In this document: positions 1-9,498 of the stretch, one piece after another
Numbering within the stretch: the first letter of the stretch is position 1
How the letters are laid out: each line of letters starts with the position of its first letter
Assembly: GCF_002205645.1 (NCBI RefSeq)
Contig: NZ_NIOF01000002.1
Span: 248,001-312,000, forward strand
DNA: 64,000 bases
Reading direction: 5' to 3'
Source: Roseateles aquatilis
GTDB taxonomy: Bacteria > Pseudomonadota > Gammaproteobacteria > Burkholderiales > Burkholderiaceae_C
Position numbers and translations under genes: made by a program
Notes under the pieces: generated by a model
Database searches by the model: none
The model's input: the letters and a program-made list of their open reading frames with translations, nothing else
Told to the model about the DNA's origin: nothing

Positions 1-1280
1 GCGCCTTCGTCGCTCAGCAGGCCGGGGTGCGCGCCATCCTCCAGGCAGCCGACTACTCGCACCTGGCCGAACAGTACGACCCTTTCGACCCGGTCGGCTT
101 GGCGGTGTCGACGTTCATCCCGGGCGCATTCGGCGCCCACGGCCTGCGCGTGAATCGCCGCGCCGCCGCGGCGCGCGCGGCCGAGGACTTCCGCACCGGT
201 CCGGTCCCGAGCGATGAGACACCCACGGCGGCCGCCGCGCGGGAAGCGGCGGGGCGCCCGTCCGACGAAGTCGCCGACGCCGCGCGCGTGCTGCTGCAGC
301 GCGACCAGCGCGACAGCGCCAACCCGTTCCGTCCTGACGACTGGCGCGCCTACGCGGCTCACGAGCAGGCCTTCGCGCGCGCGATTGACCAGATAGCCAG
401 CGGCCAGCCGGTGCGCGTCAACGACGTGATCGTGCCGCCCGAGCTGGGACCGGCCCGCCAGTTGCTCGAGCAAATCGACGCGCTTCAGACGGAACGCGCG
501 GATCTGCTGCCGATGGCGGCAGACCTGGCAGAACCGGGCGCCATTCGCGACGCCCGCGCCGAGCTTGGCCAGCTGCGCGCTCGCCCACCCGACACCAGCG
601 ACGCCGGCGCGAAGGCCTTGGCCAAGCAGATCCAGGAGCAGCAGGGCGTCAGCTACAAGGCAGCGCTGACGGAGGCGCGCAAGCAGCTGCAAGGCCAGCA
701 GGCTGACTTCGATGCCCGCGTGCAGCGCATCGAGGCCGCGATCGACCGCAACGCCAAAGCGCAGCAGGCGACCCAGCGCATCGGCGAGATCGACCAGCGC
801 GTCTCGGCGCTCGAGCAGCAACTCGGCCCGGAATCGCGGCTTGCCCAGTTCCAGCGTGATCTCGAGGCGGGCGTGCGCCAGCTCGAGCAACAGCCGGCCG
901 CCCGCGTGCCGGTTCGAAAGGAGACCCCACCGGATGCATCAGCACCAGCAGCACCACCGTCGCGACCAACAGAGCCAGCCCAGCCGAAAGCAGCGGATGC
1001 TGGCGGCGCTGGAGCGGAGCCGCCACTCCCGCCAGACGTCCCCGGCGAGGGACCTCGAAGTGCCGCGCCCAAGGCCGGACTGGTAGACGACGCCGCGGCC
1101 GCGCGCGTCGCGCAGATCGAGCTCGAGCAGCCTGGCCTGCTGGTGCAGTTGGACGGGATGGACGCGCCGCGCCCGTTGTCGGAGGTGATGACGGCCGTGA
1201 AGGCCGAAGCGGACGAGTTGCTGTCCGAGGCGGAGCTGTACCAGACGGCGGCGCAGTGCGCGTTGCTCAACCGTTGGTGA
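1..1280 (+). CDS. Phage virion protein, C-terminal part (5' end outside window)
   Basis: The reading frame is open from the first base, so the real start lies upstream and only the last ~425 residues are visible. They are Ala/Gln/Arg-rich with a long predicted coiled coil (roughly residues 150-300 of the visible part), then a Pro/Ala-rich linker and a short acidic helical tail ending in ALLNRW. It is followed by another large virion-type gene and then terminase genes, which fits a large internal (ejection) or structural protein of a podovirus. No catalytic motif is visible in the portion present. Function is inferred from position and composition only. Confidence 0.6.
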   Translation, partial: AFVAQQAGVRAILQAADYSHLAEQYDPFDPVGLAVSTFIPGAFGAHGLRVNRRAAAARAAEDFRTGPVPSDETPTAAAAREAAGRPSDEVADAARVLLQRDQRDSANPFRPDDWRAYAAHEQAFARAIDQIASGQPVRVNDVIVPPELGPARQLLEQIDALQTERADLLPMAADLAEPGAIRDARAELGQLRARPPDTSDAGAKALAKQIQEQQGVSYKAALTEARKQLQGQQADFDARVQRIEAAIDRNAKAQQATQRIGEIDQRVSALEQQLGPESRLAQFQRDLEAGVRQLEQQPAARVPVRKETPPDASAPAAPPSRPTEPAQPKAADAGGAGAEPPLPPDVPGEGPRSAAPKAGLVDDAAAARVAQIELEQPGLLVQLDGMDAPRPLSEVMTAVKAEADELLSEAELYQTAAQCALLNRW

Positions 1281-1491
1281 ATAGCCTGATCAGAGCAGTT
1301 GGTCCGTGCTCGACGGCCGCGGAGACAAGCCCTAGTACACCCACCAGCGCAAATGCGGCGATGACCAGACCGTATTCCTTCAGGGCTCCCCACGCGCGAC
1401 TGCGCGACCCCGTTGCCATCAGCACCGACAGGGGAATGATCGCCAGAGCTACCAGCAGGATCAATACGCCGAAAACGGCTTGGAGAGACAT
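1267..1491 (-). CDS. Small two-helix membrane protein, possible prophage moron
   Basis: A 74-residue ORF on the strand opposite to all other prophage genes here. It has two clear hydrophobic segments (about residues 4-26 and 42-62) separated by a short basic loop, a pattern unlikely by chance. It fills the only gap between two late genes, overlapping the end of the first by 14 bp. Its ATG sits 2 bp from the ATG of the gene on the other strand. No convincing ribosome binding site is visible. An antisense membrane gene in a late operon suggests a moron or superinfection-exclusion type protein, but this is inference. Confidence 0.45.
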   Translation of the reverse strand: MSLQAVFGVLILLVALAIIPLSVLMATGSRSRAWGALKEYGLVIAAFALVGVLGLVSAAVEHGPTALIRLFTNG

Positions 1492-1493
1492 CG

Positions 1494-3977
1494 ATGCACC
1501 CGAATTGCCGACAGCAACTGAACACCGCGCGGACTGCGCAAGGCCGCAATCCTCTCACAGACGCCCAGGTGAGGGCGATCGATGACCGGATGGCGGCCAC
1601 GCTGCGCCAGCTCGCGCGCACCGATCCAGCCTGGCAGAGCCTCACGCGCGACCAGCGCCTGCTCGCCGCCGGCACTCGCGCGATGCAGGACATCCAGGCG
1701 GAGGCTGCGCGCAAGGTGGCCAACGCCCAGCGCCAGGCTATCCGCACGGCGGAGACCGAGAACCGGATTCAAGGCCAGCCCAGCGGCTCGCGCACCGAGC
1801 GCCTGGTCGAGGACATGAACCTGACGCACGCCTACATCGACGGCATCAAGCGCGACGCGACGCGCAACCTCATGGACCTGATCAACGCCGCCGGCGATCG
1901 GCAGGGCGCCTCGGGAATTCGGCAGCTCGGCATGGTGCTGTTCGACGTCCAGAACCCGGTAATGACGCGCGACATCGCGCTGGAGGTCTTCGCGCAGGGC
2001 AACGGCGGCACGGGCAACGCCGCGGCGCGCGCCGGCGCGCAGGCTTGGCTGCAGGTGACGGAGGCTCTACGCCAGCGCTTCAACGGCGCCGGCGGCGACG
2101 TCGGCCGCCTGGACTACGGCTATCTGCCGCAGGCGCATGACCAGGTGCGCGTCCTGTCTGTCGGCCGGGATGTCTGGGCCAACCAGACGCTGCCGCTGCT
2201 GGACCGTTCGCGCTACCTGCACGAGGATGGGCGCCGCATGACGGACGCCGAGGTGCTCGACGTGTTGCGCGGCGCCTGGGAGACGATCAGCTCCGACGGT
2301 GCGAACCAGCGCCAGCCTGGCCAAGGTCCTGCGCCAGGAAGCGGCGCCCGCGCCAACCGCGGCAGCGAGTCCCGGCAGATCCACTTCCGCGACGGCGAGT
2401 CCTACCTGGCCTACCTCGGCGAGTTCGGCCGGGGCAGCATGTTCGACGCGATGATCGGCCACCTCGGCGGGATGGCGCGGGACATCGGCCTGGTCGAGCG
2501 CTACGGCCCGAACCCCAACGCCCAGATGCGTTTGCAGTTCGACCTGGCGCAGCGCGCCGACGGCAAGCTCGAGCGAGTCTTCGGAAACCAGCCCGACGCC
2601 TACTGGGCGCTGCTCAGCGGCACCGCCGGGACTCCGGCCAACGCGTCGGTGGCCAACATCGCCTCGCACATCCGCAACATTGAGACCTTCGGCAAGCTGC
2701 AGGGCGCGGTGCTGGCCAGCGTCACGGACCTGGGCACGTACTTCGTCACGACCGGCTTCAACAAGCTCAGCTACTGGGACGCGGTGACGAACCTCGGGCG
2801 CGCTGGCGGGCGCGAGGCCAAGGACTTCATGAACGCCCACGGCATGATTGCCGAGTCGATGATCAGCGACCTCAATCGCTGGACCGGTGAGAACGTCGCG
2901 CAGTCCTGGTCCGGTCGGATCGGCAACGCGACGATGCGGCTGTCGCTGATGAATGCCTGGACCGACACGCTGCGTCGGGCGTTCCAGCTCACGCATATGG
3001 CTGGCGTCGGCCGCCTGGCCAAGACCGACTGGCCAAGCCTCAGCGCCTACGACCGCTGGCGGATGGAAAGCAAGGGACTCACACAGGCCGAATGGGATGT
3101 GATCCGCAGCGCGCAGCCGGTGCAGTTCAAAGGGCAGGACATGATCACGCCCGACGCGATCTACGCCACTGGCGCACCCAATGCTGGTGAGGTCGTCGCG
3201 AAGTACCTGGGCATGCTGTCCGATGAGTCGGAGACCGCAGTGCTCAATCCCGACCTGGCCACTCGCGCGATCGGCACCTGGGGCGCGAAGCAGGCCGGCA
3301 CGCTCAACGGCGAGCTGGCGCGCGCGGTGATGCAGTTCAAGAGCTTCCCGATCGCGATGATGTCGCGCCACTGGCGCCGCATGCTCGAGACCCCGCAGGG
3401 TTTGGAGGGCGCACCGGTGGTGGCCAACCGCCTGGCCTACGCCGGCGCCATGATGGCCAGCCTCTCGATCCTGGGCGCCGTCGCGTTCCAGATCAAGCAG
3501 CTCGTCACCGGCAAGGATCCGGTCGACATGACTACGGGGAAGTTCTGGACGCGCGCGATGGCGCAGGGTGGCGGACTGGGCTTCTTCGGCGACATGCTGC
3601 TGAGCGACACGACCGAGGACCGTGGACAACTCGACACGCTCGGACGCGCCCTGCTGGGCCCCACCTTCGGCAGCGCCGCCGACGCGTGGGAGCTGACCAA
3701 GGGCAACATCGACGAGGCGATCGCAGGCAAGGACACGCACGCCGGAGCCGAGGCGCTGCGCTTCGCCCGCGGGCACCTGCCGCTCGTGAACCTCTGGTAC
3801 GCGAAGGCCGCGCTCGACCATGCAGGCCTGCAAGCGCTGCAGGACAATCTGAGCCCTGGATACCTGTCGCGCATGCGCCAGAAGGCGCGCAAGGACTGGC
3901 AGCAGGATTATTGGTGGCAACCCGGCTCCGACCTCCCGGACCGCGCGCCATCGTTCGAACAACTCGCGGGGCGGTGA
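1494..3977 (+). CDS. Putative phage internal virion (ejection) protein
   Basis: An 827-residue protein, helical and rich in Ala, Arg and Gln, with a hydrophobic segment near residues 645-665 (AGAMMASLSILGAVAFQI). It lies directly upstream of the terminase genes and downstream of another large virion-like gene. This is the usual place for podoviral internal core or ejection proteins that enter the host envelope during DNA delivery. No enzymatic motif was recognised. Its stop codon overlaps the next start (TGATG), so translation is probably coupled. Family assignment rests on length, composition and synteny. Confidence 0.6.
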   Translation: MHPNCRQQLNTARTAQGRNPLTDAQVRAIDDRMAATLRQLARTDPAWQSLTRDQRLLAAGTRAMQDIQAEAARKVANAQRQAIRTAETENRIQGQPSGSRTERLVEDMNLTHAYIDGIKRDATRNLMDLINAAGDRQGASGIRQLGMVLFDVQNPVMTRDIALEVFAQGNGGTGNAAARAGAQAWLQVTEALRQRFNGAGGDVGRLDYGYLPQAHDQVRVLSVGRDVWANQTLPLLDRSRYLHEDGRRMTDAEVLDVLRGAWETISSDGANQRQPGQGPAPGSGARANRGSESRQIHFRDGESYLAYLGEFGRGSMFDAMIGHLGGMARDIGLVERYGPNPNAQMRLQFDLAQRADGKLERVFGNQPDAYWALLSGTAGTPANASVANIASHIRNIETFGKLQGAVLASVTDLGTYFVTTGFNKLSYWDAVTNLGRAGGREAKDFMNAHGMIAESMISDLNRWTGENVAQSWSGRIGNATMRLSLMNAWTDTLRRAFQLTHMAGVGRLAKTDWPSLSAYDRWRMESKGLTQAEWDVIRSAQPVQFKGQDMITPDAIYATGAPNAGEVVAKYLGMLSDESETAVLNPDLATRAIGTWGAKQAGTLNGELARAVMQFKSFPIAMMSRHWRRMLETPQGLEGAPVVANRLAYAGAMMASLSILGAVAFQIKQLVTGKDPVDMTTGKFWTRAMAQGGGLGFFGDMLLSDTTEDRGQLDTLGRALLGPTFGSAADAWELTKGNIDEAIAGKDTHAGAEALRFARGHLPLVNLWYAKAALDHAGLQALQDNLSPGYLSRMRQKARKDWQQDYWWQPGSDLPDRAPSFEQLAGR

Positions 3978-4372
3978 TGCGGCAAGAACAATTCGAGCGA
4001 CTTCAGCAGCGGGCCGAGCAACTCATCGACGTCTTCCTGGACGAGTCGGATCCGGCGACCTGGCCGGGCCACGGCGTGCCGGTGGCCACCATGGACAAGT
4101 CGACCCGGGGTGACCGGTACTGGTGCAAGAAGAACGCCGTGGCCACGCTGGCCGTGGCGCAGCGCATCTCAGGCCTGATCGACCTCGTGCGCCGCAAGAC
4201 GGCCGACGGAGACGACAACCCCGCCGCAGTGACCGCAGAGGCGGACGAGCTCGACGTCGCCGCGGCCGAGGCCGAGCGCGAGGCCGAGCGCCTGCTCAAG
4301 GGCTTGAAGGACGGCAGCCGCGCCGGCATGCGCGCGAAGCTTGCCAAGAAGCTGCATGGCGACAAGGCGTAA
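3977..4372 (+). CDS. Putative terminase small subunit
   Basis: A 131-residue mostly helical protein with an acidic centre and a Lys/Arg-rich C-terminus. It starts in a TGATG overlap with the preceding gene and overlaps the large terminase gene by 17 bp. A small charged helical protein immediately before the large subunit is the expected place for the DNA-recognition subunit of the packaging motor. No sequence motif proves it. A head-tail or scaffold role is the alternative. Confidence 0.5.
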   Translation: MRQEQFERLQQRAEQLIDVFLDESDPATWPGHGVPVATMDKSTRGDRYWCKKNAVATLAVAQRISGLIDLVRRKTADGDDNPAAVTAEADELDVAAAEAEREAERLLKGLKDGSRAGMRAKLAKKLHGDKA

Positions 4373-6086
4373 AAAGCCCGCCGATCCGCCCGCGGCGGAA
4401 GCGCCGCCACCGGCGCCAAGGCCACGGCGCAAGATCTCGTTCCTCGCCTTCTACCTGATGTGGGCGAAGCACCGCCGCTGGGTGATGCCGCAGGCTCACG
4501 TCCGCGCTTGCCAATGGCTCGAGCACCGCGGCGAAGTCGCCGTCTTCCGCGCGCATCGCGGCTTCTCGAAGTCGACGCTGCTGGCCGGCTACAACGCATG
4601 GCGCTACTACCGCGACCCGACCTATCGCATCCTCCACCAGGGAGAGGCGGACGGAACTGCATACAAGACCAGCCGAGACACCCAGCACGTGCTGCGGAAT
4701 CACCCCCTCACGCGCGGCATGTTCCGCGAGGGCGGCGTGGAGCAGTGGTGGGTGCAGGGTGCGAGCGACCCTCGCAACGCCTCGATGTACGCCAAGGGCA
4801 TCCTGTCCAACGTCACGAGCGCGCGCGCCGACGAGTGCCAGAACGACGACGTTGAGGTGCCGCGCAACATCCAGACGCCCGAGGCTCGGGAAAAGTTGCG
4901 CTATCGCCTGGGCGAGCAGACCCACATCCTGGTGCCAGGCGGCCGCCAGCTCTACGTGGGCACGCCCCACACCCACGACAGCCTGTACGACGAGCAGGAG
5001 GAGATGGGGGCCGACTGCCTGACGATCCGCATGTTCGAGCAGGAATTCCGGCTGCGCGACGCCGCGGCCGGCCCGCATGCTGTCCCGTTCCCGCCGGAGT
5101 TCGTCTTCAGCGGCATCGGCAAGCACGCCAAGCTGCTCGAGCTGGGCAAGGACTACACGATCCGCAATCGCCAGGTCGTGCTCAAACAGCCCGCGGTGCT
5201 GATCGACTTCTACGCCGGCGTGGCCTGGCCGGAGCGCTTCGACGGCAAGGAGCTGCTCAAGCGGCGGCGCAAGACCCGAACGATCAACGAGTGGGACAGC
5301 CAGTACCAGTTGCACTCCAAGCCGATCCACGATGTCCGCCTGAACCCGGATGCGATGGTGCCTTACGACGCGGAGCCGACCTGGCGGCGCATCAAGGGCA
5401 TGCTTACCATGTGGCTGGGCGACGTGCAGATCGTCGGTGCCTCGTGCCGCTGGGACCCGTCTAGCGGCAAGCTCAAGTCCGACGTGTCGGCCGTCGCGGT
5501 GCTGTTCCAGGACGAGAGCGGGCGCCGCTATCTGCATCGCATCGTCCAGCTCATCGGCAAGCTGGTCGAGTTCCGCGAGGACGGCGCCACCATCAAGGGC
5601 GGCCAGGTGCATCAGTTGTGCGACCTGGTCGAGAAGTTCCGCCTGCCGCGCGTGACGATCGAGACCAACGGCATCGGCGGCTTCGCCCCGTCCGTGCTCA
5701 AGGGCGCGCTGATGCAGCGCAAGCTCCAGTGCGGCGTCGCCGAGCTGGACAACCGCGTCAACAAGAACAAGCGCATCCTCGAGGCCCTGGAGCCGCTGCT
5801 CATGACCGATGACCAGCTCTGGGCGCACGTATCCGTGCTGGACAGCGAGGAAGGAGAGGAGGGCAAAGGCCTGCTGCCGATCCAGATGCGAGATTGGAAT
5901 GCCGCGCTCACGGACCAGGAGGACGATTACGTCGACGCCGCCGCCGGCGCCGTGACTGAGACACCCGAGCGGGTGATGCGAGCGGTGGCTGGCGATGGCG
6001 GGATTCCGCCAGGATCCAACCACGACAGTTGGCGCCCATCAAGCGGCGCGCACCAGATCGAGATCGAAGCCGGAATCGTTGAATGA
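4356..6086 (+). CDS. Phage terminase large subunit (packaging ATPase/nuclease)
   Basis: A 576-residue protein that would drive DNA into the prohead and cut the concatemer. The N-terminal ATPase has a Walker-A-like segment FRAHRGFSKST (residues 64-74) and an acidic DE pair at 159-160 fitting Walker B. The C-terminal half carries WDPSSGKLKSDVSAVAVL with Asp367, the usual first metal ligand of the RNase-H-like nuclease. The chosen start (ATG inside the 3' end of the previous gene) removes five upstream residues that lack a better ribosome site. Size and architecture match terminases of T7-like and related podoviruses. Confidence 0.85.
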   Translation: MATRRKKPADPPAAEAPPPAPRPRRKISFLAFYLMWAKHRRWVMPQAHVRACQWLEHRGEVAVFRAHRGFSKSTLLAGYNAWRYYRDPTYRILHQGEADGTAYKTSRDTQHVLRNHPLTRGMFREGGVEQWWVQGASDPRNASMYAKGILSNVTSARADECQNDDVEVPRNIQTPEAREKLRYRLGEQTHILVPGGRQLYVGTPHTHDSLYDEQEEMGADCLTIRMFEQEFRLRDAAAGPHAVPFPPEFVFSGIGKHAKLLELGKDYTIRNRQVVLKQPAVLIDFYAGVAWPERFDGKELLKRRRKTRTINEWDSQYQLHSKPIHDVRLNPDAMVPYDAEPTWRRIKGMLTMWLGDVQIVGASCRWDPSSGKLKSDVSAVAVLFQDESGRRYLHRIVQLIGKLVEFREDGATIKGGQVHQLCDLVEKFRLPRVTIETNGIGGFAPSVLKGALMQRKLQCGVAELDNRVNKNKRILEALEPLLMTDDQLWAHVSVLDSEEGEEGKGLLPIQMRDWNAALTDQEDDYVDAAAGAVTETPERVMRAVAGDGGIPPGSNHDSWRPSSGAHQIEIEAGIVE

Positions 6087-6116
6087 CGTGTTGCGCGCCC
6101 CACCAGCGAGGCGCGC

Positions 6117-8444
6117 ATGCCAGTCACCGAACAGACCCCCATTGGCAGCGCCGTCGGCAACGGCGTCGCCACCGTCTTCCCCTTCGATTACTACGTTTCC
6201 CAGGCGGCGGACCTGGTAGTGCAGATCGATGGCGTACCCAAGGTGCTCAACGTCGACTACACGGTCTCCGGCATCGGGAATCAGCAGGGCGGCCAGATTG
6301 CCTTCGCTGTCGCGCCGGGCGTCGCGACGAGCGTCACGCACTTCCGAGACACCTCGCTCGATCGCAGCATCGACTACCAGACCACGGGCGACCTCTTCGC
6401 CAATACGCTGGACTTCGACGTCGACCGGCTTTGGCTGGCACTGCAGGAAATCTACAGCGGAGGGAAGGGCGCACCCACGGCGATTCGAGTGCCGCCTGGC
6501 GAGACCGTTCCGCCGCTGCCAAAGGCCACGGATCGAGCCAATCGCGTGATCGGTTTCGACAGCAACGGCAACCCGATCGCAGTCTTGCCGACCGGCGGGG
6601 ACGCGACGTCTCTGGCCATCGACCTGGCCAGTTCGAACTCCGCGGCGAAAGGCGCCGGACAGATCGGATTCGCGTACGCGTTGGCTTACGGTGCCGGAAC
6701 GCTCGGGCGCTGGCTGAAAGACTTGGCTCAGTCCGCCGGCTCGTCGTTCATCGGCTTCATCCGCGGCGGGGTCGGCGCGGTCCTGCGCACCGTGCAGGAC
6801 GTGCTGCGCGAGCGCGTGAGCGTGAAGGATTACGGCGCCGTCGGCAACGGCGTGGCCAACGACGCGGCCGCGTTTCAGGCGGCTGCCACCTATGCCGCAA
6901 CCGTCGGCGCCGCGGTGTTCGTGCCGGACGGGAAGTACCTCATCAACGGCATCGTCACGCTTCCCGACAAGGTCTCGCTATGGGGCAACGGCAAGTCCAC
7001 CAGCGAGCTTCAGTTCGGCCCGTCCGGCGCGCTGCGGATCACGGGGACGAACCTGGGCGCCGGGGCCTCCGGTCACCTGTCGATCCGCGGCCTGGGCATC
7101 ACCAACCAGGGCGGTGGGCCGACCTATGCGCTTCAGCTGAGCTACGCGACGCGCGTCCTCGTCTCCGACTGCGTCATCTACAACACCAGCATCCAGCTCT
7201 CCGCCTTCTCGTACATCAACATCGAGAACTGCGACATGTTTGGCGGCAAGATCGTCGGCGACCACCCGACGGTCAACGAGATCAGCGAGGCGCTGAAGAT
7301 CTCGCGCTGCAACGGCAGCAACTTCGGGATCGACATCAAGGACACTGCCGATGTCCACATCAGCCTGACGCACCTGCTGGGCCCGGCGTCGCAGATCCTG
7401 ATCCAGCGCGGCGAGCAGAACAGCTCCTTCTACCCGCCGGTGCAGATCGCCAACTGCATCGTCGACAGCGGCGACGACGAAGGCATCTACCTGATCGGTG
7501 TGGCGCCTCGGGTGTCCGATACCTTCGTGAGCGGCGGGCGCACGAATCTGAAGTCGGGGGTTCGGCTGAACGACTGCGTGGAAGGTAGCCTGAAGGGCGT
7601 CACGTCGCGCTTCTGCGGCAACCATGGTCTGCACTTGGGCTTCTCGAAGCAGATCAAGGTGTTGGGCTGCCACTTCGACGACAACAAAGTGTCGGGCATT
7701 CGCCTGGGCGATAGCAGCAACATCACGATCATCGGCAACACGGCGATCAATCAGCCGTCGTGGTTCGGTGGCAACTACCCGCAGGTCAACGGCATCGTCG
7801 ACGAGCCAAGCAACTGCACGAATATCACGTGCGTCGGCAACCAGGTCTCGGGCAACACATCGACGCAGATCTACCTGCCGGCTGCCAGCAACATCATCCA
7901 CAGCAACAGCGGCTACAACGAGGGCCGGCTGACCTGCGACAGCTGGCGCCCCAACACCGACAACTCCGCGTCTCTCGGAACTTCTGGCGCTCGCTGGAGC
8001 GTGGTCTACGCCGCCTCCGGCACGATCAATACGTCCGACGAGCGCGAGAAGACGTCCATTGAGCCGCTGACCGAGGCGCACCGCCGCATCGCGCTGTTCC
8101 TCAAGGGGAAGATCGGCGTGTTCCGCTTCAAGGATGCGATCGAGCAGAAGGGAGAAGGCGCGCGGTACCACTTCGGTGTGGGCGCCCAGACCGTGGCCGC
8201 CGCCTTCGCCGCCGAGGGCCTGGACCCGCATGCATATGCGCTCTTCTGCTTCGACGAGTGGCCGGAATTGCCAGAGATGGTCGTCGAGCACCCGGAGGTG
8301 CCGGAGGTCCGTGACGATGACGGCAAGGTGGTGATCGAGCACCAGCCCGCGCGTCGCGAGGTCGTGCAAGAGGGCAAGCCGGCCGGCAACCGATACGGCA
8401 TCCGCTACGACGAGCTCGCGATGTTCATCCTGGCCGCGATCTGA
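6117..8444 (+). CDS. Tail fibre/tail spike with S74 intramolecular chaperone
   Basis: A 775-residue receptor-binding protein. Residues 1-150 look like a T7-type fibre N-terminus that docks on the tail. About residues 235-620 form a right-handed beta-helix of the pectate-lyase/tailspike kind, starting with VSVKDYGAVGNGVANDAAAF and rich in short Asn/Gly turns. The C-terminus is an S74 (endosialidase-type) chaperone with the self-cleavage dyad SDEREK, Ser640 and Lys645. The chaperone trimerises the fibre and then cuts itself off in front of the serine. The beta-helix suggests binding or depolymerising a surface polysaccharide, though substrate and activity cannot be read from sequence. Confidence 0.85.
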   Translation: MPVTEQTPIGSAVGNGVATVFPFDYYVSQAADLVVQIDGVPKVLNVDYTVSGIGNQQGGQIAFAVAPGVATSVTHFRDTSLDRSIDYQTTGDLFANTLDFDVDRLWLALQEIYSGGKGAPTAIRVPPGETVPPLPKATDRANRVIGFDSNGNPIAVLPTGGDATSLAIDLASSNSAAKGAGQIGFAYALAYGAGTLGRWLKDLAQSAGSSFIGFIRGGVGAVLRTVQDVLRERVSVKDYGAVGNGVANDAAAFQAAATYAATVGAAVFVPDGKYLINGIVTLPDKVSLWGNGKSTSELQFGPSGALRITGTNLGAGASGHLSIRGLGITNQGGGPTYALQLSYATRVLVSDCVIYNTSIQLSAFSYINIENCDMFGGKIVGDHPTVNEISEALKISRCNGSNFGIDIKDTADVHISLTHLLGPASQILIQRGEQNSSFYPPVQIANCIVDSGDDEGIYLIGVAPRVSDTFVSGGRTNLKSGVRLNDCVEGSLKGVTSRFCGNHGLHLGFSKQIKVLGCHFDDNKVSGIRLGDSSNITIIGNTAINQPSWFGGNYPQVNGIVDEPSNCTNITCVGNQVSGNTSTQIYLPAASNIIHSNSGYNEGRLTCDSWRPNTDNSASLGTSGARWSVVYAASGTINTSDEREKTSIEPLTEAHRRIALFLKGKIGVFRFKDAIEQKGEGARYHFGVGAQTVAAAFAAEGLDPHAYALFCFDEWPELPEMVVEHPEVPEVRDDDGKVVIEHQPARREVVQEGKPAGNRYGIRYDELAMFILAAI

Positions 8445-8453
8445 GGCGCATAC

Positions 8454-8765
8454 ATGGACCTCGATCCTGACCGCGTTCTCTCCAGCCCGTTCACCGTGGG
8501 CGGCTTCGGCGCCGTGGTGGCGCTCAAGTTCGCGCCGGGCACGAGCTGGTGGGAGCGCGTGACCAACGTGGCCAGCGGCGCGCTGGCGGCGGGCTACCTC
8601 GCGCCGGCGCTGGTCGACTGGCTCCAGCTCAAAACACCAGGCCTCGCCAACGCGTCGGCGTTCGTGATCGGACTCCTGGGGATGTCGTTGATCGCCGCCC
8701 TGCTGCAGGGCATTCGAGACCTGAAGCTGGCCGAGATCCTGAGCGGATGGCTGGCGCGGAGGTGA
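8454..8765 (+). CDS. Holin-like small membrane protein
   Basis: A 103-residue protein with two to three hydrophobic segments (about residues 13-27, 42-57 and 67-86) and a charged C-terminus ending LARR. It follows the tail spike by 9 bp and precedes a second membrane protein, an endolysin and spanins. That is the normal lysis-cassette position for a holin, which makes the hole releasing the endolysin. No family signature was recognised, so holin or antiholin is inferred from context. Confidence 0.6.
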   Translation: MDLDPDRVLSSPFTVGGFGAVVALKFAPGTSWWERVTNVASGALAAGYLAPALVDWLQLKTPGLANASAFVIGLLGMSLIAALLQGIRDLKLAEILSGWLARR

Positions 8766-8770
8766 TCACG

Positions 8771-9115
8771 ATGATCGAAGTCTTCAACGGAGTGGTGCAC
8801 CTGGTGCTGGGCCTGGTGCTGGTGGCCGCGGTGCTCAGCAAGAAGGTCAAGGACGGCATCGTCGTCAAGGCCGGACTGATCTGCCTGGCGCTGGCCTTCG
8901 CGGCCGCCGGCTGCATGCTGATCAACGGCATCGAGTGGGGCGCGGCGATCTACCTGGCGCGCGCTCTGGTGCTGCAGTCCATCGGGCTGCTGCTGCTGGT
9001 GCTGGGCTACTGGATCCGCCGGCGCCGAGCCGGCACGCCGCTTACGCGCATCAGCGACTGGGTCGATCTCGACGAATCGGACTTGCCGCACGTGAGCGGC
9101 GGGAGGAAGCCATGA
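8771..9115 (+). CDS. Second lysis-cassette membrane protein (holin/antiholin candidate)
   Basis: A 114-residue protein with three hydrophobic stretches (about 5-23, 34-50 and 57-80), then a basic patch YWIRRRR and an acidic soluble tail. It lies 5 bp after the first holin candidate, and its stop overlaps the endolysin start as ATGA. Two consecutive small membrane proteins before an endolysin often act as holin and antiholin. Which is which cannot be told from sequence. Confidence 0.55.
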   Translation: MIEVFNGVVHLVLGLVLVAAVLSKKVKDGIVVKAGLICLALAFAAAGCMLINGIEWGAAIYLARALVLQSIGLLLLVLGYWIRRRRAGTPLTRISDWVDLDESDLPHVSGGRKP

Positions 9116-9498
9116 CCTTCAAGTTCTCCACCGCCAGCGAGCAGCGCCTGGTCGGTGTGCACCCCCACCTGGTCAACGTCGTGCGGCTGGCGTTGTCCAT
9201 TTCGCCGCTGGACTTCAGCGTCACCGAAGGCCTGCGCACGAAAGAGCGGCAGGCCCAGCTTGTGAAGGCGGGCGCCAGCAGGACCATGAACAGCCGGCAC
9301 CTGACCGGGCACGCGGTCGACCTGGCGGCGTTCCTCGAGGGGCGCGTGAGCTGGGACTGGCTGCTGTACCGGCGCCTGAACGACGAGGCGATGCAGCCGG
9401 CAGCCAAGGAGCTGGGAATCCCCATCGTCTGGGGCGGCTCCTGGGTCAACTTCCCCGACGGCCCGCACTGGGAGCTGAACCGGGTGAGTTACCCGTGA
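9112..9498 (+). CDS. Endolysin, M15 family peptidase (VanY/L-Ala-D-Glu type)
   Basis: A 128-residue zinc peptidase that would cut peptidoglycan stem peptides at lysis. The M15 signature SRHLTGHAVD (residues 61-70) gives zinc ligands His63 and Asp70. The third ligand His119 lies in DGPHWEL. There is no signal peptide, so it depends on the holin for export. It starts in an ATGA overlap with the membrane protein before it and ends in a GTGA overlap with Rz. A good ribosome site (GGAGGAAG) precedes the start. Confidence 0.88.
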   Translation: MTFKFSTASEQRLVGVHPHLVNVVRLALSISPLDFSVTEGLRTKERQAQLVKAGASRTMNSRHLTGHAVDLAAFLEGRVSWDWLLYRRLNDEAMQPAAKELGIPIVWGGSWVNFPDGPHWELNRVSYP

